A stretch of DNA of 51,150 nt from Pseudomonas sp. CAN1 (GTDB taxonomy: Bacteria; Pseudomonadota; Gammaproteobacteria; Pseudomonadales; Pseudomonadaceae): contig NZ_JASMRU010000015.1 in NCBI RefSeq assembly GCF_030462585.1, positions 1-51,150 of the forward strand. Direction: 5' to 3'. How positions within the stretch are numbered: the first letter of the stretch is position 1; every line of letters begins with the position of its first letter. The notes beneath the pieces were generated by a model. That model was not told the DNA's origin, ran no database searches, and saw only the letters and a list, made by a program, of their open reading frames with translations. Position numbers and translations under genes: made by a program. Positions 7,877 to 16,792 of this stretch are shown in pieces.

Positions 7877-9143
7877 GCGATTCGCTCTTGCTGTCCTTGC
7901 CAGCGGTCGAGCCGGCGATCAGGGCGAAGGAGCACAGGCTGACGCTGTGCTGGAGAGTGTCGTATTGGCGACGATCGAGACGGTCGCGCTGGAAGCGGGC
8001 ATCGCGCGACAGGCGCGAGAACCAGTAGAGCAACTCGTCGGTGGCACCTTCGGGCTCCTGTTCCAGCAGCCACTGCATGAGGTCCGGCAGCGGCAGCGCG
8101 GCCTGGCAGCGGTCGAGCATTTCCCGGGCGGTGCGCGGCGAGCGCTGCGGGCCATCGCTCTTGCGATTGCCGCTGGCCTTGGGGAAGTGCGCAGGCTTGG
8201 GCTGGAAGCTGGCGAGGGCGAAGACGTAGCTTTCGACCTGGGAAGCGGTGCCGAGGAAGTTGCTCTGCGGCCGGGTGAACATCGGCAGTGCGGCCTGCGG
8301 CACGGCGTCGATGCCCTTGCGGCGGATGACCGATAGCGCCAGAGCAGCGCCGCGGGTGATTGCGTTGTGCCGGCGCGCTTCCTCGCGCAGCGGCAGCAGC
8401 AGCTCGCGGGCGCGGCGCAGGGTGAGCTGGGCGGTGGTCTGCATTTCCAGGATGCGCGCGTGGGTGCGCAGCAACTGGTCGTCGTCCACCAACTGGCCGA
8501 GGCGTGCCTGTTCGCTGAGCAGGCGTAGCAGCACCTTTTCCACGCGATGCACGCCCTGCTCGAAGGCGCCGTCGGCGGAGACCAGTTGGATCATCGGCTC
8601 GACGTACTCGTCCCAGGTCGCCAGGACTTCCGCGTAGCGCTGGCGCAGCGGAATCTGCCGGTCCTGGGTCTTGGCGCGCTCTGCGACGGCGACCAGCGCC
8701 TGTTCGTCGTTGGCCAGCTTCTTCAGAACGTCGCGCACGCGCATGTCGAGCAGGCGCAGCTGACGGGCCAGGTCGTTGCCGTCGCGCGCCTCGAAAGCTT
8801 CGCGGATGTAGCCGGCGAGGCGTTCCAGGTGGCGCAGGTAGGCTTCGATCTCCAGGCACAGGCCCAGGCGGTGCTCCTGGCGCAGGTAGGCGAGGAAGTC
8901 GTGGATCTGCGCGTTCAGCTCGAAACGGTTGGGGCTCTTGGCCACCGGGACGAGGATGTCCAGGCGCACCCACTGGTCTAGCAGGGCGGTGATGTCCACC
9001 GGGGTGCTGTCGGGCAGCTGGCTGGTGAGCTGGATGCGCAGCTCCACCAGGCTCAGGGTGCCGGCGTCGAAGCGCTCGCACAGCGGTTCGAGCAGCACCC
9101 AGTGTTCGGCGAGGGCGCGTAGTACGCGTCGTGGGTCGATCAT
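7866..9143 (-). CDS. mksF: MksF, kleisin subunit of the condensin
   Basis: A 425-residue kleisin-like protein that should bridge the MksB heads and bind MksE. The start is ATG 9143 (MIDPRRVLRALAEHW), the first Met in a frame that is otherwise open much further upstream. The body is almost entirely helical with many Arg/Leu-rich amphipathic stretches and ends in a charged tail (KDSKSESHAD). It is the first gene of the mksFEB operon, and its promoter should lie in 9144-9389, shared with the divergent gene at 9390. Confidence 0.9.
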   Translation of the reverse strand: MIDPRRVLRALAEHWVLLEPLCERFDAGTLSLVELRIQLTSQLPDSTPVDITALLDQWVRLDILVPVAKSPNRFELNAQIHDFLAYLRQEHRLGLCLEIEAYLRHLERLAGYIREAFEARDGNDLARQLRLLDMRVRDVLKKLANDEQALVAVAERAKTQDRQIPLRQRYAEVLATWDEYVEPMIQLVSADGAFEQGVHRVEKVLLRLLSEQARLGQLVDDDQLLRTHARILEMQTTAQLTLRRARELLLPLREEARRHNAITRGAALALSVIRRKGIDAVPQAALPMFTRPQSNFLGTASQVESYVFALASFQPKPAHFPKASGNRKSDGPQRSPRTAREMLDRCQAALPLPDLMQWLLEQEPEGATDELLYWFSRLSRDARFQRDRLDRRQYDTLQHSVSLCSFALIAGSTAGKDSKSESHAD

Positions 9144-9207
9144 CGGCTTGGTTCGGGCCTGGAATGACAAAGGGGGCGATTGTACTGCAAAGGTCCCCCC
9201 CTGGCCG

Positions 9208-9266
9208 ACAGGGTGACGAAACGCGTCAGATTGCGACCGGGCTACTCTGGCGATGTGATACGCGTC
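9208..9266. promoter_or_regulatory. Divergent promoter region with two GTGA...GCGTCA motifs
   Basis: Between mksF and the gene at 9390 there are two similar dyads: GTGACGAAACGCGTCA near 9213 and GTGATACGCGTCAC near 9255. The second is a near-palindrome. They could be operators for a regulator of either divergent transcript. No protein is assigned and no clear -10/-35 pair is visible. Confidence 0.35.
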
Positions 9267-9389
9267 ACGGAAAAACAGGGCTAACCCGCTGAATTTCCTG
9301 GCAAGTTTTTTGCCATAGCTTTTGGCAGAAGCAGAGCTCATTAACAGAGCTTGATACCAGAGCCGTGATTTCGACAGGCTGATCGACCC

Positions 9390-9995
9390 ATGACCTACGA
9401 CGCCGCACTTGCCAAAGCCCGCTGGGCCGAACTGGAACGCCAGAACGACCTGGACTGGGACCTGGATGCGATCACCGACCGCAACGAGGCCATCGCCTTC
9501 CTGCAGCGTTTCGAAAACCGCCTGTGCATCTATTCGTCGTACGTCGAGAAGCTCTACAGCAACTACAGCTTCGTGATCCCCGAGAGCCAGGAGGGTGGCA
9601 TCACCATCCTCCCGGACGAGCAGGCCTGGTTCGACACCTTCCACGAAATTCCCGCCGAGGCGGTGGAGCCCACCGGCATCCACATCCTGCCCGGCGAGAC
9701 CATGGGCTATAGCGGCCTGTACCTGAAGATTCCCGGCGAGCACCGGCTGGTGGCGTCGCGGGAGCTGCCGTTCCAGGATGGCCTGAAACTGCTGATCAAC
9801 CGTTACCGTATGCGCGGGGACATCTTCCTCCCCGTGCTGGTGAAGGGTGACCTGCGCGAGTACGAAGCGCGCATGCCCTCGCTGCATCTACACCGGCTGA
9901 ACACCGCCAAGCTGCAGGCGCACTCGCGGCTGAACCTGGACAGCATCAAGGGCGCCATCGCCGAGCACCTGATCGGCCTGTTCCGCCAGCGCTGA
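9390..9995 (+). CDS. Conserved-looking protein of unknown function (201 aa)
   Basis: I do not recognise this gene. It encodes a soluble, acidic 201-residue protein with no signal peptide or membrane segment. The N terminus is helical and charged (MTYDAALAKARWAELERQ), the middle is aromatic-rich (YSSYVEKLYSNYSF, then ITILPDEQAWFDTF), and the C terminus is again helical, ending GLFRQR. Codon use and GC content match the neighbours, so it looks like a resident gene. It is transcribed away from mksF from the shared gap 9144-9389 and followed by about 250 nt before the secreted-protein trio. A link to MksBEF is only positional. Confidence 0.75.
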   Translation: MTYDAALAKARWAELERQNDLDWDLDAITDRNEAIAFLQRFENRLCIYSSYVEKLYSNYSFVIPESQEGGITILPDEQAWFDTFHEIPAEAVEPTGIHILPGETMGYSGLYLKIPGEHRLVASRELPFQDGLKLLINRYRMRGDIFLPVLVKGDLREYEARMPSLHLHRLNTAKLQAHSRLNLDSIKGAIAEHLIGLFRQR

Positions 9996-10246
9996 GCCCG
10001 TTCGCGCCGCGCGTTGTCACCCAGGTGTGACGATGGGTAACAACCGCCGCCGGCGTTTCCCTTCCTCGTCTATCGTTCCAGACGTTTTACTCGACTATGG
10101 GTCGGCCCTTAGTGGCCGGTGAATTCCTATAGTGGCATCACGGCGCCGAGTCTCGACTGCGTTTTCCAATGCTTTGCAAGCGAGCCGATACGCCCGACGA
10201 ATAACAACAGGAACTCCTACGAAGGGGTTCGGGAAAGGAGAGTGCC

Positions 10247-11329
10247 ATGCGTCTGTCCTCCGGTCCGCTCATGCGTGCCCTTGCCTTGCTCTGCGGTGGC
10301 CTGCTGGCCTGTTCCGCCCAGGCACGCATGCAATCGCTGGATGATGAAGAACTCTCGGCGATCTCCGGCCAGGGCGCGATGCTCACGGTCGACGCGTCCA
10401 CCTACCAGAACTACCAGTACACCCGCCTGAGCTTCGGTGCCGACATCAACCTGCTGACCAACGTCGACCAGCTCAGCCTCGGCAACTATTCGCGTACCGG
10501 CGCCAACACCGTCTCCAACCAGCCGGCGGACATCCTGATCAACAACTTCGCCCTCGGCCGGGTGGACAACGCCAACAGCGCCGACGCCAAGGTGGTGCCG
10601 TTCCAGATCCAGGACCCCTACGTCGAGTTCGCCTTCCAGACCAACAACGGCGTGCGCCAACTGGTCGGCGCGCGGATCGGCTTCGGCAAGGCGCAGGGCG
10701 ACCTGTCTGGCGACATCCTCTCGCTCACCGGCAACCTGCAGGGGCAGATCTACGGCCCGGCCTCCATCGCCTACGACTACTACACCCGCAACGGCTGCCC
10801 GAACCTGATCAACTGCCTGGCGCTGGCCGTGGCCGGCGATACCCCGGTGTATGCCGACGTGGTTCTGCTCAAGTCCGGCACCGGCGAGGCCACCGTCAAC
10901 GGCCAGCAGATCAACCGTGCCACGCAGATCGGTATCGCCAAGGGCGACTCGCTGCACTCGGACGCCGGCGGCCTGATCGCCGCGCTGATCCCGACCTTGT
11001 CGACCACCAATAACTGCCAGGCGCTGGGCCTGACCACCTGCTTCGACCTGACCAACTACAAGACCATCTACATCGGCAAGCCGGGCTCCACCGACATCAA
11101 TACCGGCGCCCAGGGCATCTTCTTCTCCCTGCAGAACCAGAACGTGCCCTGGCAGGACCTGGCCAACGCCGGCAAGTTCGTCGACACCCAGTCCGGCGCC
11201 TTCGCCAACTTCCCCAAGGTGGGCACCGGCGCGGACTCGGTCTACCCGATCCTGATCAACCTCTACGACGCCCTGCGCGGCCTGCCCCGGCAGTCCACCT
11301 GCATGGGCGCGCAAGCGTCGGGCTGCTGA
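10247..11329 (+). CDS. Secreted FilA/DUF6160-like protein 1
   Basis: A 360-residue exported protein with a signal peptide (about residues 1-26, ending near SAQA). The mature N terminus holds the motif M-Q-SLDDEELSAISGQ, shared in variant form by the next two genes. The rest is Asn/Gly/Thr-rich with alternating beta-type sequence and two close Cys pairs (CPNLINC, CMGAQASGC). Its closest remembered family is the DUF6160 or FilA-like proteins linked to a pilus-type system in Acinetobacter; function is unknown. An AAGGAGAG ribosome site precedes ATG 10247. It is first of three tandem genes with almost no spacing. Confidence 0.75.
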   Translation: MRLSSGPLMRALALLCGGLLACSAQARMQSLDDEELSAISGQGAMLTVDASTYQNYQYTRLSFGADINLLTNVDQLSLGNYSRTGANTVSNQPADILINNFALGRVDNANSADAKVVPFQIQDPYVEFAFQTNNGVRQLVGARIGFGKAQGDLSGDILSLTGNLQGQIYGPASIAYDYYTRNGCPNLINCLALAVAGDTPVYADVVLLKSGTGEATVNGQQINRATQIGIAKGDSLHSDAGGLIAALIPTLSTTNNCQALGLTTCFDLTNYKTIYIGKPGSTDINTGAQGIFFSLQNQNVPWQDLANAGKFVDTQSGAFANFPKVGTGADSVYPILINLYDALRGLPRQSTCMGAQASGC

Positions 11330-11345
11330 CATGAGGAGCGCTGAC

Positions 11346-12914
11346 ATGAGCTGGAAGAGTGCGCTGCTCGTCTGCCTGGCCGGCTGCCTGGTCAGCCTGC
11401 CGGCCCTGGGCATGAAGGCGCTGGACGATGACCAGCTGGAAGAGGTCAGCGGCGCCGGCCTGGGCTTCTTCATCGATGGCTTCAGCTACGACCAGGCCAC
11501 GGCCACCTCGAAGATCACCGGGGTGAAGAACAGCGCCAACCAGGACGTCCAGGTGGACATTACCGGCGCCTACATCAAGGGCGCCGGCAGCCAGCGCGGC
11601 ACCCTCGACACCAAGGCCTACATGGGCACGCCGATGCACCCCTTCACCCTTGGCCCGGTGAAGTACAAGGCGGGGCTGAACATCCCGGCCAACCAGGAAG
11701 CGCTGCAGCTGATGACGCCGACCTGGACCGACCCGATCAACGACACCCACAAGTTCGGCCTCTGGTCCTACTACCAGGGCTGCCTGTATGGCGACGCCGG
11801 CTGCACCAACCCGGCCCAGGCCACCAACAAGATCAATGCCGAGCTGAGCGCGCTGAATACCCAGCGCAACTCGCTGCTGACCACCTATTCGAACAACATG
11901 GTCTCGCTCAAGACCGGCATCGACGCCGACATGGTCGTGGTCAACCAGCGCGAAGCCCAGGTCGATACCGCCCAGGCCACGCAGAAGACCAACTACAACA
12001 GCATGAATACCCGCTACAACTCGGCGCCCAGCCAGGTCTGCGGGCTCTGGTGCGTGGACCGGCCATCGCTGGGGACCAAGTACGATTGCGGCATCCTCGC
12101 CGCGTGTAACAACAATACGGCGGTGAAGAACTACAACGCCTCGGTGGACACCTACAACAGCAGCACCACCGACCTCACCACCGCGCAGCAGAACCTCAGC
12201 GCCGCCTGGAGCGTCAGCCGCAACGGCATCACCCTCAGCCAGCGTGCCAGCGACTACGACAAGTTCGTCCAGCTCTGCGGCTCGCAGGGCGGCAGCGCCA
12301 CCACTTGCGTCAGCGGCACCATCGCCCGCACCGAGAAGAACGTCTCCACCGTGCAAGTGGTGGCCGGCGCCATGCAGAACTCCTCTGGCACGCGCATCCA
12401 GGGCCTGGACATTGGCCTGGCGACCAAATTCACCCTGCCCAGCGTCGCTTACAACAGCAACGGCACCGCTGGCGCCACTACCACGCGCACCGACTTCTTC
12501 TCCATCGCCCTGGAGAACTTCACCCTCAACGGCTCCTACCTCAACCTGTGGGGCGACGCTGCCGGGCTGAAGGCCTCCATGAGCCTGCAGATGTACGCCG
12601 ACAAGCTGGTCATCGCCGGCTGCGACAACTGCGCCGACAGCAACAAGGCGGTGGCCAAGAACGTCTACTTCGACCTCAACCTGGGCGACGCCAACTACCA
12701 GCCGGCGACGCTCTCGGTGGCCAGCAACGGCGACCTGATGCTCAGCGCGCCGGGCGTCACCTGGGCCAACCACGAGGCCTTCTACCAGAACGTGCAGAAG
12801 AGCAATATCAGCATCGGCAACCTGAACATCAGTGGCACCGACCTCGGTTCCCAGGCCATTCGCGGCCTGCGCATCGACTACCTGAACGTGCGCACCGTCA
12901 ACCTGCCGCGCTGA
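11346..12914 (+). CDS. Secreted FilA/DUF6160-like protein 2, with coiled-coil insert
   Basis: A 522-residue exported protein. The chosen start is ATG 11346, seven bases after GAGGAG; an in-frame ATG at 11331 overlaps that ribosome site. A signal peptide to about residue 22 is followed by M-KALDDDQLEEVSGAG, the family motif. The middle (roughly 160-310) is helical, with Gln/Thr/Asn-rich heptad-like sequence and several cysteines (VCGLWCV, CGILAAC). The C-terminal part returns to beta-type sequence resembling its neighbours. It is probably secreted or attached to the outer membrane; no lipobox is seen. The partners on either side suggest the three proteins act together, but what they do is unknown. 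Confidence 0.75.
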   Translation: MSWKSALLVCLAGCLVSLPALGMKALDDDQLEEVSGAGLGFFIDGFSYDQATATSKITGVKNSANQDVQVDITGAYIKGAGSQRGTLDTKAYMGTPMHPFTLGPVKYKAGLNIPANQEALQLMTPTWTDPINDTHKFGLWSYYQGCLYGDAGCTNPAQATNKINAELSALNTQRNSLLTTYSNNMVSLKTGIDADMVVVNQREAQVDTAQATQKTNYNSMNTRYNSAPSQVCGLWCVDRPSLGTKYDCGILAACNNNTAVKNYNASVDTYNSSTTDLTTAQQNLSAAWSVSRNGITLSQRASDYDKFVQLCGSQGGSATTCVSGTIARTEKNVSTVQVVAGAMQNSSGTRIQGLDIGLATKFTLPSVAYNSNGTAGATTTRTDFFSIALENFTLNGSYLNLWGDAAGLKASMSLQMYADKLVIAGCDNCADSNKAVAKNVYFDLNLGDANYQPATLSVASNGDLMLSAPGVTWANHEAFYQNVQKSNISIGNLNISGTDLGSQAIRGLRIDYLNVRTVNLPR

Positions 12915-12933
12915 CCGCATGAGGAGCCTCGCC

Positions 12934-13449
12934 GTGAAAATCGCACGCCTTCCGCGCCGCCTCCTGGCACCCTTGCTGCTCCTGGCCGCCGCCACCGCCC
13001 ATGGCGAGCTGCGCGACCTGGACGACGCCGAAATGGCCGACGTCAGCGGCCAGGACGGCGTCAGCCTGAGCGTCAACTTCAACCTCGCCGCCAACACCGC
13101 CGATACCCGCTGCAGCGGCGGCTGCGGGGCGCGCCTGGCGATCCAGCCGCTCAACAGCACCGGCTACATCGTGCTGGACAACATCAAGGGCACCTTCAGT
13201 TTCGACGGCATGTCCATCGACATGGTGACCATCAACAACGGCTTCAACGGCGACGGCGCGCTGTTCAACCGCCAGGCCATGAAGATCGGCCTGACCAACG
13301 CCAGTGCCAGCAACCTGCAGTTCACCCTGGGCGGCTCCAACCAGGGCAAGGTCTCCGGCAGCGGCCTGCAGCAGACCAACCTGCTCACCTACCAGGCCAC
13401 CGGCGCGGTCAAGCTCACCGGCAACGTCTACGTCTTCGGCACTCCGTAA
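12934..13449 (+). CDS. Secreted FilA/DUF6160-like protein 3
   Basis: A 171-residue exported protein, the smallest of the trio. The start is probably GTG 12934 (MKIARLPRR), seven bases after AGGAG. An ATG at 12919 overlaps that ribosome site, exactly as in the gene before. The signal peptide ends near TAHG; the mature protein starts ELRDLDDAEMADVSGQDGV, the clearest example of the shared motif. The rest is short beta-type sequence with one Cys pair (CSGGCG). A GC hairpin follows the stop, so it is likely the last gene of the operon. Confidence 0.72.
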   Translation: MKIARLPRRLLAPLLLLAAATAHGELRDLDDAEMADVSGQDGVSLSVNFNLAANTADTRCSGGCGARLAIQPLNSTGYIVLDNIKGTFSFDGMSIDMVTINNGFNGDGALFNRQAMKIGLTNASASNLQFTLGGSNQGKVSGSGLQQTNLLTYQATGAVKLTGNVYVFGTP

Positions 13450-13454
13450 GCGAA

Positions 13455-13484
13455 ACGGCGGGCCTTCCGCCCGCCGGCCTTTCC
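13455..13484 (+). terminator. Probable terminator after the secreted-protein trio
   Basis: CGGCGGGC and GCCCGCCG form a perfect hairpin with loop CTTCC, starting about 6 nt after the stop at 13449. The T run that follows is weak (CCTTTCC). Confidence 0.6.
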
Positions 13485-13563
13485 CCCCGGCGCGTTTCAC
13501 GCGACAATCCCGCCTCGTCGTGTCGGCCTGCCCGTGCAGGCACCACCCACAGGTAAACGCCCC

Positions 13564-14385
13564 TTGATCGAAGAAGCCCGTCGCCGCGCCTACCTCGGCG
13601 CCATGCAGGTCGCCAGTTGGCTGCCGCGCGTGGTGCTGCCGTTCGCCGCACCGTCGCGCCCGGAACTGCTGGAGCCGCCGGCCCCCGTCGTGGTCGAGAA
13701 CAGCGCGCCGGCAGCCCGCACTGAAGCTCCGCGCGAAGCGGCTCCTGCAGCTGTCGCGGCCATACCGATGCCGACGGGCGAGCCCGGCTCGATCGCCGCG
13801 CGGCTGATGCCCAAACCGGCCGCTGCGGCCAAGCCCGCCGTCGCCCCGGTGGTGGAAGAGCCGGAAGCCGAGCCGGTGGTTCGCGCCCCGGTCGCACCGC
13901 CGCCGCGCTTCGCCCTGCAACTGCTGCGCGCTGGCGAATGCACGCTGCTGGTGGAATTGCCCACCGGCGAGCCGCTGGCCAGCCGCGACCCGGCCTACCT
14001 GCTGCTGAAAGACCTGCTGCGCGCCGCCGGCCTGCCGGACAGCCCGCAGATCCTCGGTGAGCCCGTGCGCTGGCCACTGCTGGCGCGGGGCAACATGGAC
14101 CAGGGCCCGCAGGCCGCGCTGGAGTTCGTCCAGGGCTTCGTCGCTGCGCGCCTGGAAGGCAGCGAGCGGAGTGCCTGCCTGTGGCTGGTCGGCATGCCCG
14201 CCGTGCGTTACGCCGGCGAGGGCGACGAAGAGTCCCTGCTGCGCGAGCTGCAGGTCGAAGGCCTCGGCGTCGCCTGGGCCTTGCCGGGCCTGGAACGCCT
14301 GGCCGAAGAACCTACCTTGAAAGCCGACCTCTGGCGCGCCATGCGCCGCGTGCGGCAACGCTGGATGAGTCAGAACCCCGCATGA
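13564..14385 (+). CDS. Conserved hypothetical protein upstream of rimI (Ala/Pro-rich)
   Basis: About 273 residues from a TTG start at 13564 (read as MIEEARRRAYLGAMQ), the best match to what I recall of this protein in other Pseudomonas. A GTG at 13534 would add ten residues. Residues ~30-115 are an Ala/Pro/Val/Glu-rich linker and the C-terminal half is a compact domain (FALQLLRAGECTLLVELPTG to the end). Relatives are sometimes labelled TonB-like because of the proline-rich stretch, but I see no N-terminal membrane anchor or TonB C-terminal domain, so that label is doubtful. It overlaps rimI by 4 nt (ATGA). Confidence 0.75.
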   Translation: MIEEARRRAYLGAMQVASWLPRVVLPFAAPSRPELLEPPAPVVVENSAPAARTEAPREAAPAAVAAIPMPTGEPGSIAARLMPKPAAAAKPAVAPVVEEPEAEPVVRAPVAPPPRFALQLLRAGECTLLVELPTGEPLASRDPAYLLLKDLLRAAGLPDSPQILGEPVRWPLLARGNMDQGPQAALEFVQGFVAARLEGSERSACLWLVGMPAVRYAGEGDEESLLRELQVEGLGVAWALPGLERLAEEPTLKADLWRAMRRVRQRWMSQNPA

Positions 14386-14834
14386 GCGATGCCGTTACCT
14401 TCCGCCTGATGACCGAGGCGGACCTCGATGCCGTACTCAAGATCGAATACGCCGCCTTCAGCCACCCCTGGACCCGCGGCACCTTCACCGACGGCCTGAA
14501 GAGCTACGAATGCTGGGTGATGTTCGAAGGCTCGCAGCAGGTCGGCCACGGCGTGATCCAGCTGATCCTCGATGAAGCGCACCTGCTCAACATCACCGTC
14601 AAGCCGGAAAGCCAGGGCCGCGGCCTCGGGCTGGCGCTGCTGGAGCACCTGATGAAGCGCGCCCACGAGAAGGGCGGGGTGGAATGCTTCCTCGAAGTCC
14701 GCGCCTCCAACGGCCCGGCTTATCGTCTCTACGAACGCTACGGTTTCAACGAAATCGGCCGCCGCCGCGACTACTACCCGGCCGTGGGCGGCCGTGAAGA
14801 CGCACTGGTGATGGCCTGTACGCTGGTTGATTGA
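14382..14834 (+). CDS. rimI: RimI, ribosomal protein S18 N-acetyltransferase
   Basis: A 150-residue GNAT acetyltransferase of the RimI type, which acetylates the N-terminal alanine of ribosomal protein S18. The acetyl-CoA loop is ESQGRGLG. The motif FLEVRASNGPAYRLYERYGF is the typical RimI C-terminal region. The start at 14382 overlaps the previous stop (ATGA), although the frame is open much further upstream. Length and family features are normal. Confidence 0.93.
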   Translation: MSDAVTFRLMTEADLDAVLKIEYAAFSHPWTRGTFTDGLKSYECWVMFEGSQQVGHGVIQLILDEAHLLNITVKPESQGRGLGLALLEHLMKRAHEKGGVECFLEVRASNGPAYRLYERYGFNEIGRRRDYYPAVGGREDALVMACTLVD

Positions 14835-15403
14835 TCCGTCTGCACTGACAGATCAGCACGGGGGCCAGGGCTCCCGCAGGAGCCGCTATCTTCCCCCGGA
14901 AGATTCCGTGTTTGCGCATTCCCCCTCACCCCAGCCCTCTCCCTCAGGGAGAGGGGGCAGATCGTACCGGCTGACGCTGTGGTTCCATCCTGCACCATAA
15001 GGTCCCCTCTCCCTCTGGGAGAGGGTTAGGGTGATGGCCGATCCGAGCACAGGGCTATCGGGTAGGAGCGGACCTTGTCCGCGAAGTCCTGAAACCCTGC
15101 CACGCGCTTGATAGATTTCGCGGATAAGATCCGCTCCTACCGCCCAACGCTGGCGGCCTTTCACCCAGGCCAGATCGCAGGCTCGGCTATGTGCTCTTCG
15201 TAGGAGCGAGCTTGCTCGCGAACCCGCCCCACTCAGCACCCACCGCCCGCTCCGCCCGCCCCACAGCGGGACCTCCCAAGCTAGAGCCTCCGCCCGTCAA
15301 TCCCCGGCAAAAGCTGCGAAATTTCCTGCCAATCGGGTTTTTCCGAGGGCGATTCCTGGCTTACGCTTAAGGCCAATAACAACAAGAATATAAGGTCGCA
15401 AAC
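14835..15403. repeat. 569-nt repeat-filled gap between rimI and the amine oxidase gene
   Basis: No gene is seen. The gap holds: an inverted set of CCCTCACCCCAGCCCTCTCC (14922-14955) and CCCTCTCCCTCTGGGAGAGG (15004-15035); an inverted pair of the GTAGGAGCGGACCTTGTCCG type (15062-15140); and a single GTAGGAGCGAGCTTGCTCGC (15201-15222). The promoter for the gene at 15404 should lie in the last 150 nt; an AT-rich stretch sits around 15373-15400. Confidence 0.8.
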
Positions 15404-16792
15404 ATGAATCGCAGCGATGTGATCGTGGTGGGCGCCGGTATATCGGGGCTGACCGCGGCCTGGCGTCTGGCGCAGGCCGGGCAACGGGTGAAAGTGATCG
15501 AGGCCAACAAGCGCGTCGGCGGACGCACCCTCAACCATCGTTTCGCCAGCGGCGAAGTGGTCGAGGTGGGCGGCCAGTGGGTCGGCCCGACCCAGGACCG
15601 CATCCTCTCCCTGCTGACCGAGCTGGGCCTGGCCACCTACCCGCAATGGAACCAGGGCGACAACCTCACCCTCTTCGGCGGCCGCCTGAGGCCGTATCGC
15701 GGCACCATCCCGAAATTTCCGCCCCACGTCCTGCTCGACGTCCTGCAGGCCCACGTCCGCCTGGACCGCATGGCGCGGGAAATCCCCCTCAGCGACCCCA
15801 GCCTGCACCCCAAGGCCCCGCAGTGGGACAGCCTCACCTTCGCCGAATGGCTGCGGCGCAACGTGCGCACCTCCACCGGGCGCAAGGTCTTCGAGCTGAT
15901 GAGTGGCGCGGTGTTCGCCGCCAGCCCCCATGACCTCTCATTCCTCCACGTGCTGTTCTACATCCACGCCGGCACCAACCTCGACACCCTGCTCGGCGTC
16001 GAAGGCGGCGCCCAGCAGGAACGCATCCTCGGCGGCTCCCAGCGGATCAGCGAAACCCTGGCCGAGCGCATCGGCGACGTCCACACCGGCGAGCCGGTAC
16101 GCGCCGTGCGCCAGGACGGCAGCCGCGTCGAACTGGTAACCGACCGCGGCACCCACCAGGCCAGCCACGTCATCTTCGCCATCCCGCCCACCCAGTTGCT
16201 GCGCATCACCCAGGAGCCGCTGCTGCCCAGCTGGCGCGACCAACTGCTGCAACGCCTGCCGCAGGGCGCGGTGATCAAGTGCATGGCGCTCTACGACAAA
16301 CCCTTCTGGCGCGACAAGGGCCTCTCCGGCCAGGCCACCAGCGAGACCGGCCCGGTGCGCCTGACCTTCGACAACAGCGTGCCCGACTCCGGGCGCGGCG
16401 TGCTGCTGGGTTTCATCGAAGGCGACGAGGCGCGCCAGTGGAATGCCCGGCCCGCCGGCGACCGCCGTGGCCAGGTGCTCGACTGCTTCGCCCGCTACTT
16501 CGGCGAGCAGGCGCTGCAACCGGTGGACTACGTGGACAAATCCTGGGCCGAGGAACCCTTCGCCCGCGGCTGCTATGCCGCCCTGTTCCCGCCGGGCCTG
16601 TGGAGCAGCGGCGCGGCGCGCCTGCGCGAACCCTACGGGCGCTTGCACTTCGCCGGCACCGAAACGGCGACGCGCTGGATGGGCTATTTCGATGGGGCCG
16701 TCGAGGCCGGGGAGCGCGCTGCACGGGAAGTGCTCGGCGCGCGGGAAGATCACGGAGAGGAAGACTATGTGCGACACCTTGGTTTTGCGTAG
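15404..16792 (+). CDS. Flavin-containing amine oxidase
   Basis: A 462-residue FAD-dependent oxidase of the monoamine/polyamine oxidase family. The N-terminal dinucleotide fold is clear (VVGAGISGLTAA, residues 8-19, then the KRVGGRT loop). Near the C terminus, HFAGTETATRWMGYFDGA is the second FAD-contact motif. No signal peptide, so probably cytoplasmic. Such enzymes oxidise primary or secondary amines to aldehydes with release of ammonia and peroxide; the substrate cannot be read here. The stop codon lies 26 nt inside the secernin-like gene, so the two are probably co-translated. The upstream gap is packed with repeats. Confidence 0.88.
   Translation: MNRSDVIVVGAGISGLTAAWRLAQAGQRVKVIEANKRVGGRTLNHRFASGEVVEVGGQWVGPTQDRILSLLTELGLATYPQWNQGDNLTLFGGRLRPYRGTIPKFPPHVLLDVLQAHVRLDRMAREIPLSDPSLHPKAPQWDSLTFAEWLRRNVRTSTGRKVFELMSGAVFAASPHDLSFLHVLFYIHAGTNLDTLLGVEGGAQQERILGGSQRISETLAERIGDVHTGEPVRAVRQDGSRVELVTDRGTHQASHVIFAIPPTQLLRITQEPLLPSWRDQLLQRLPQGAVIKCMALYDKPFWRDKGLSGQATSETGPVRLTFDNSVPDSGRGVLLGFIEGDEARQWNARPAGDRRGQVLDCFARYFGEQALQPVDYVDKSWAEEPFARGCYAALFPPGLWSSGAARLREPYGRLHFAGTETATRWMGYFDGAVEAGERAAREVLGAREDHGEEDYVRHLGFA

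Noticed and set aside
11256..13160. 634-codon open frame antisense to the secreted-protein trio
   Set aside because: Opposes three genes with good ribosome sites and signal peptides; composition is typical of GC-rich antisense.
13534..14385. TonB-like energy transducer label for the gene upstream of rimI
   Set aside because: Only a proline/alanine-rich linker is shared; no N-terminal membrane anchor and no TonB C-terminal domain are seen.
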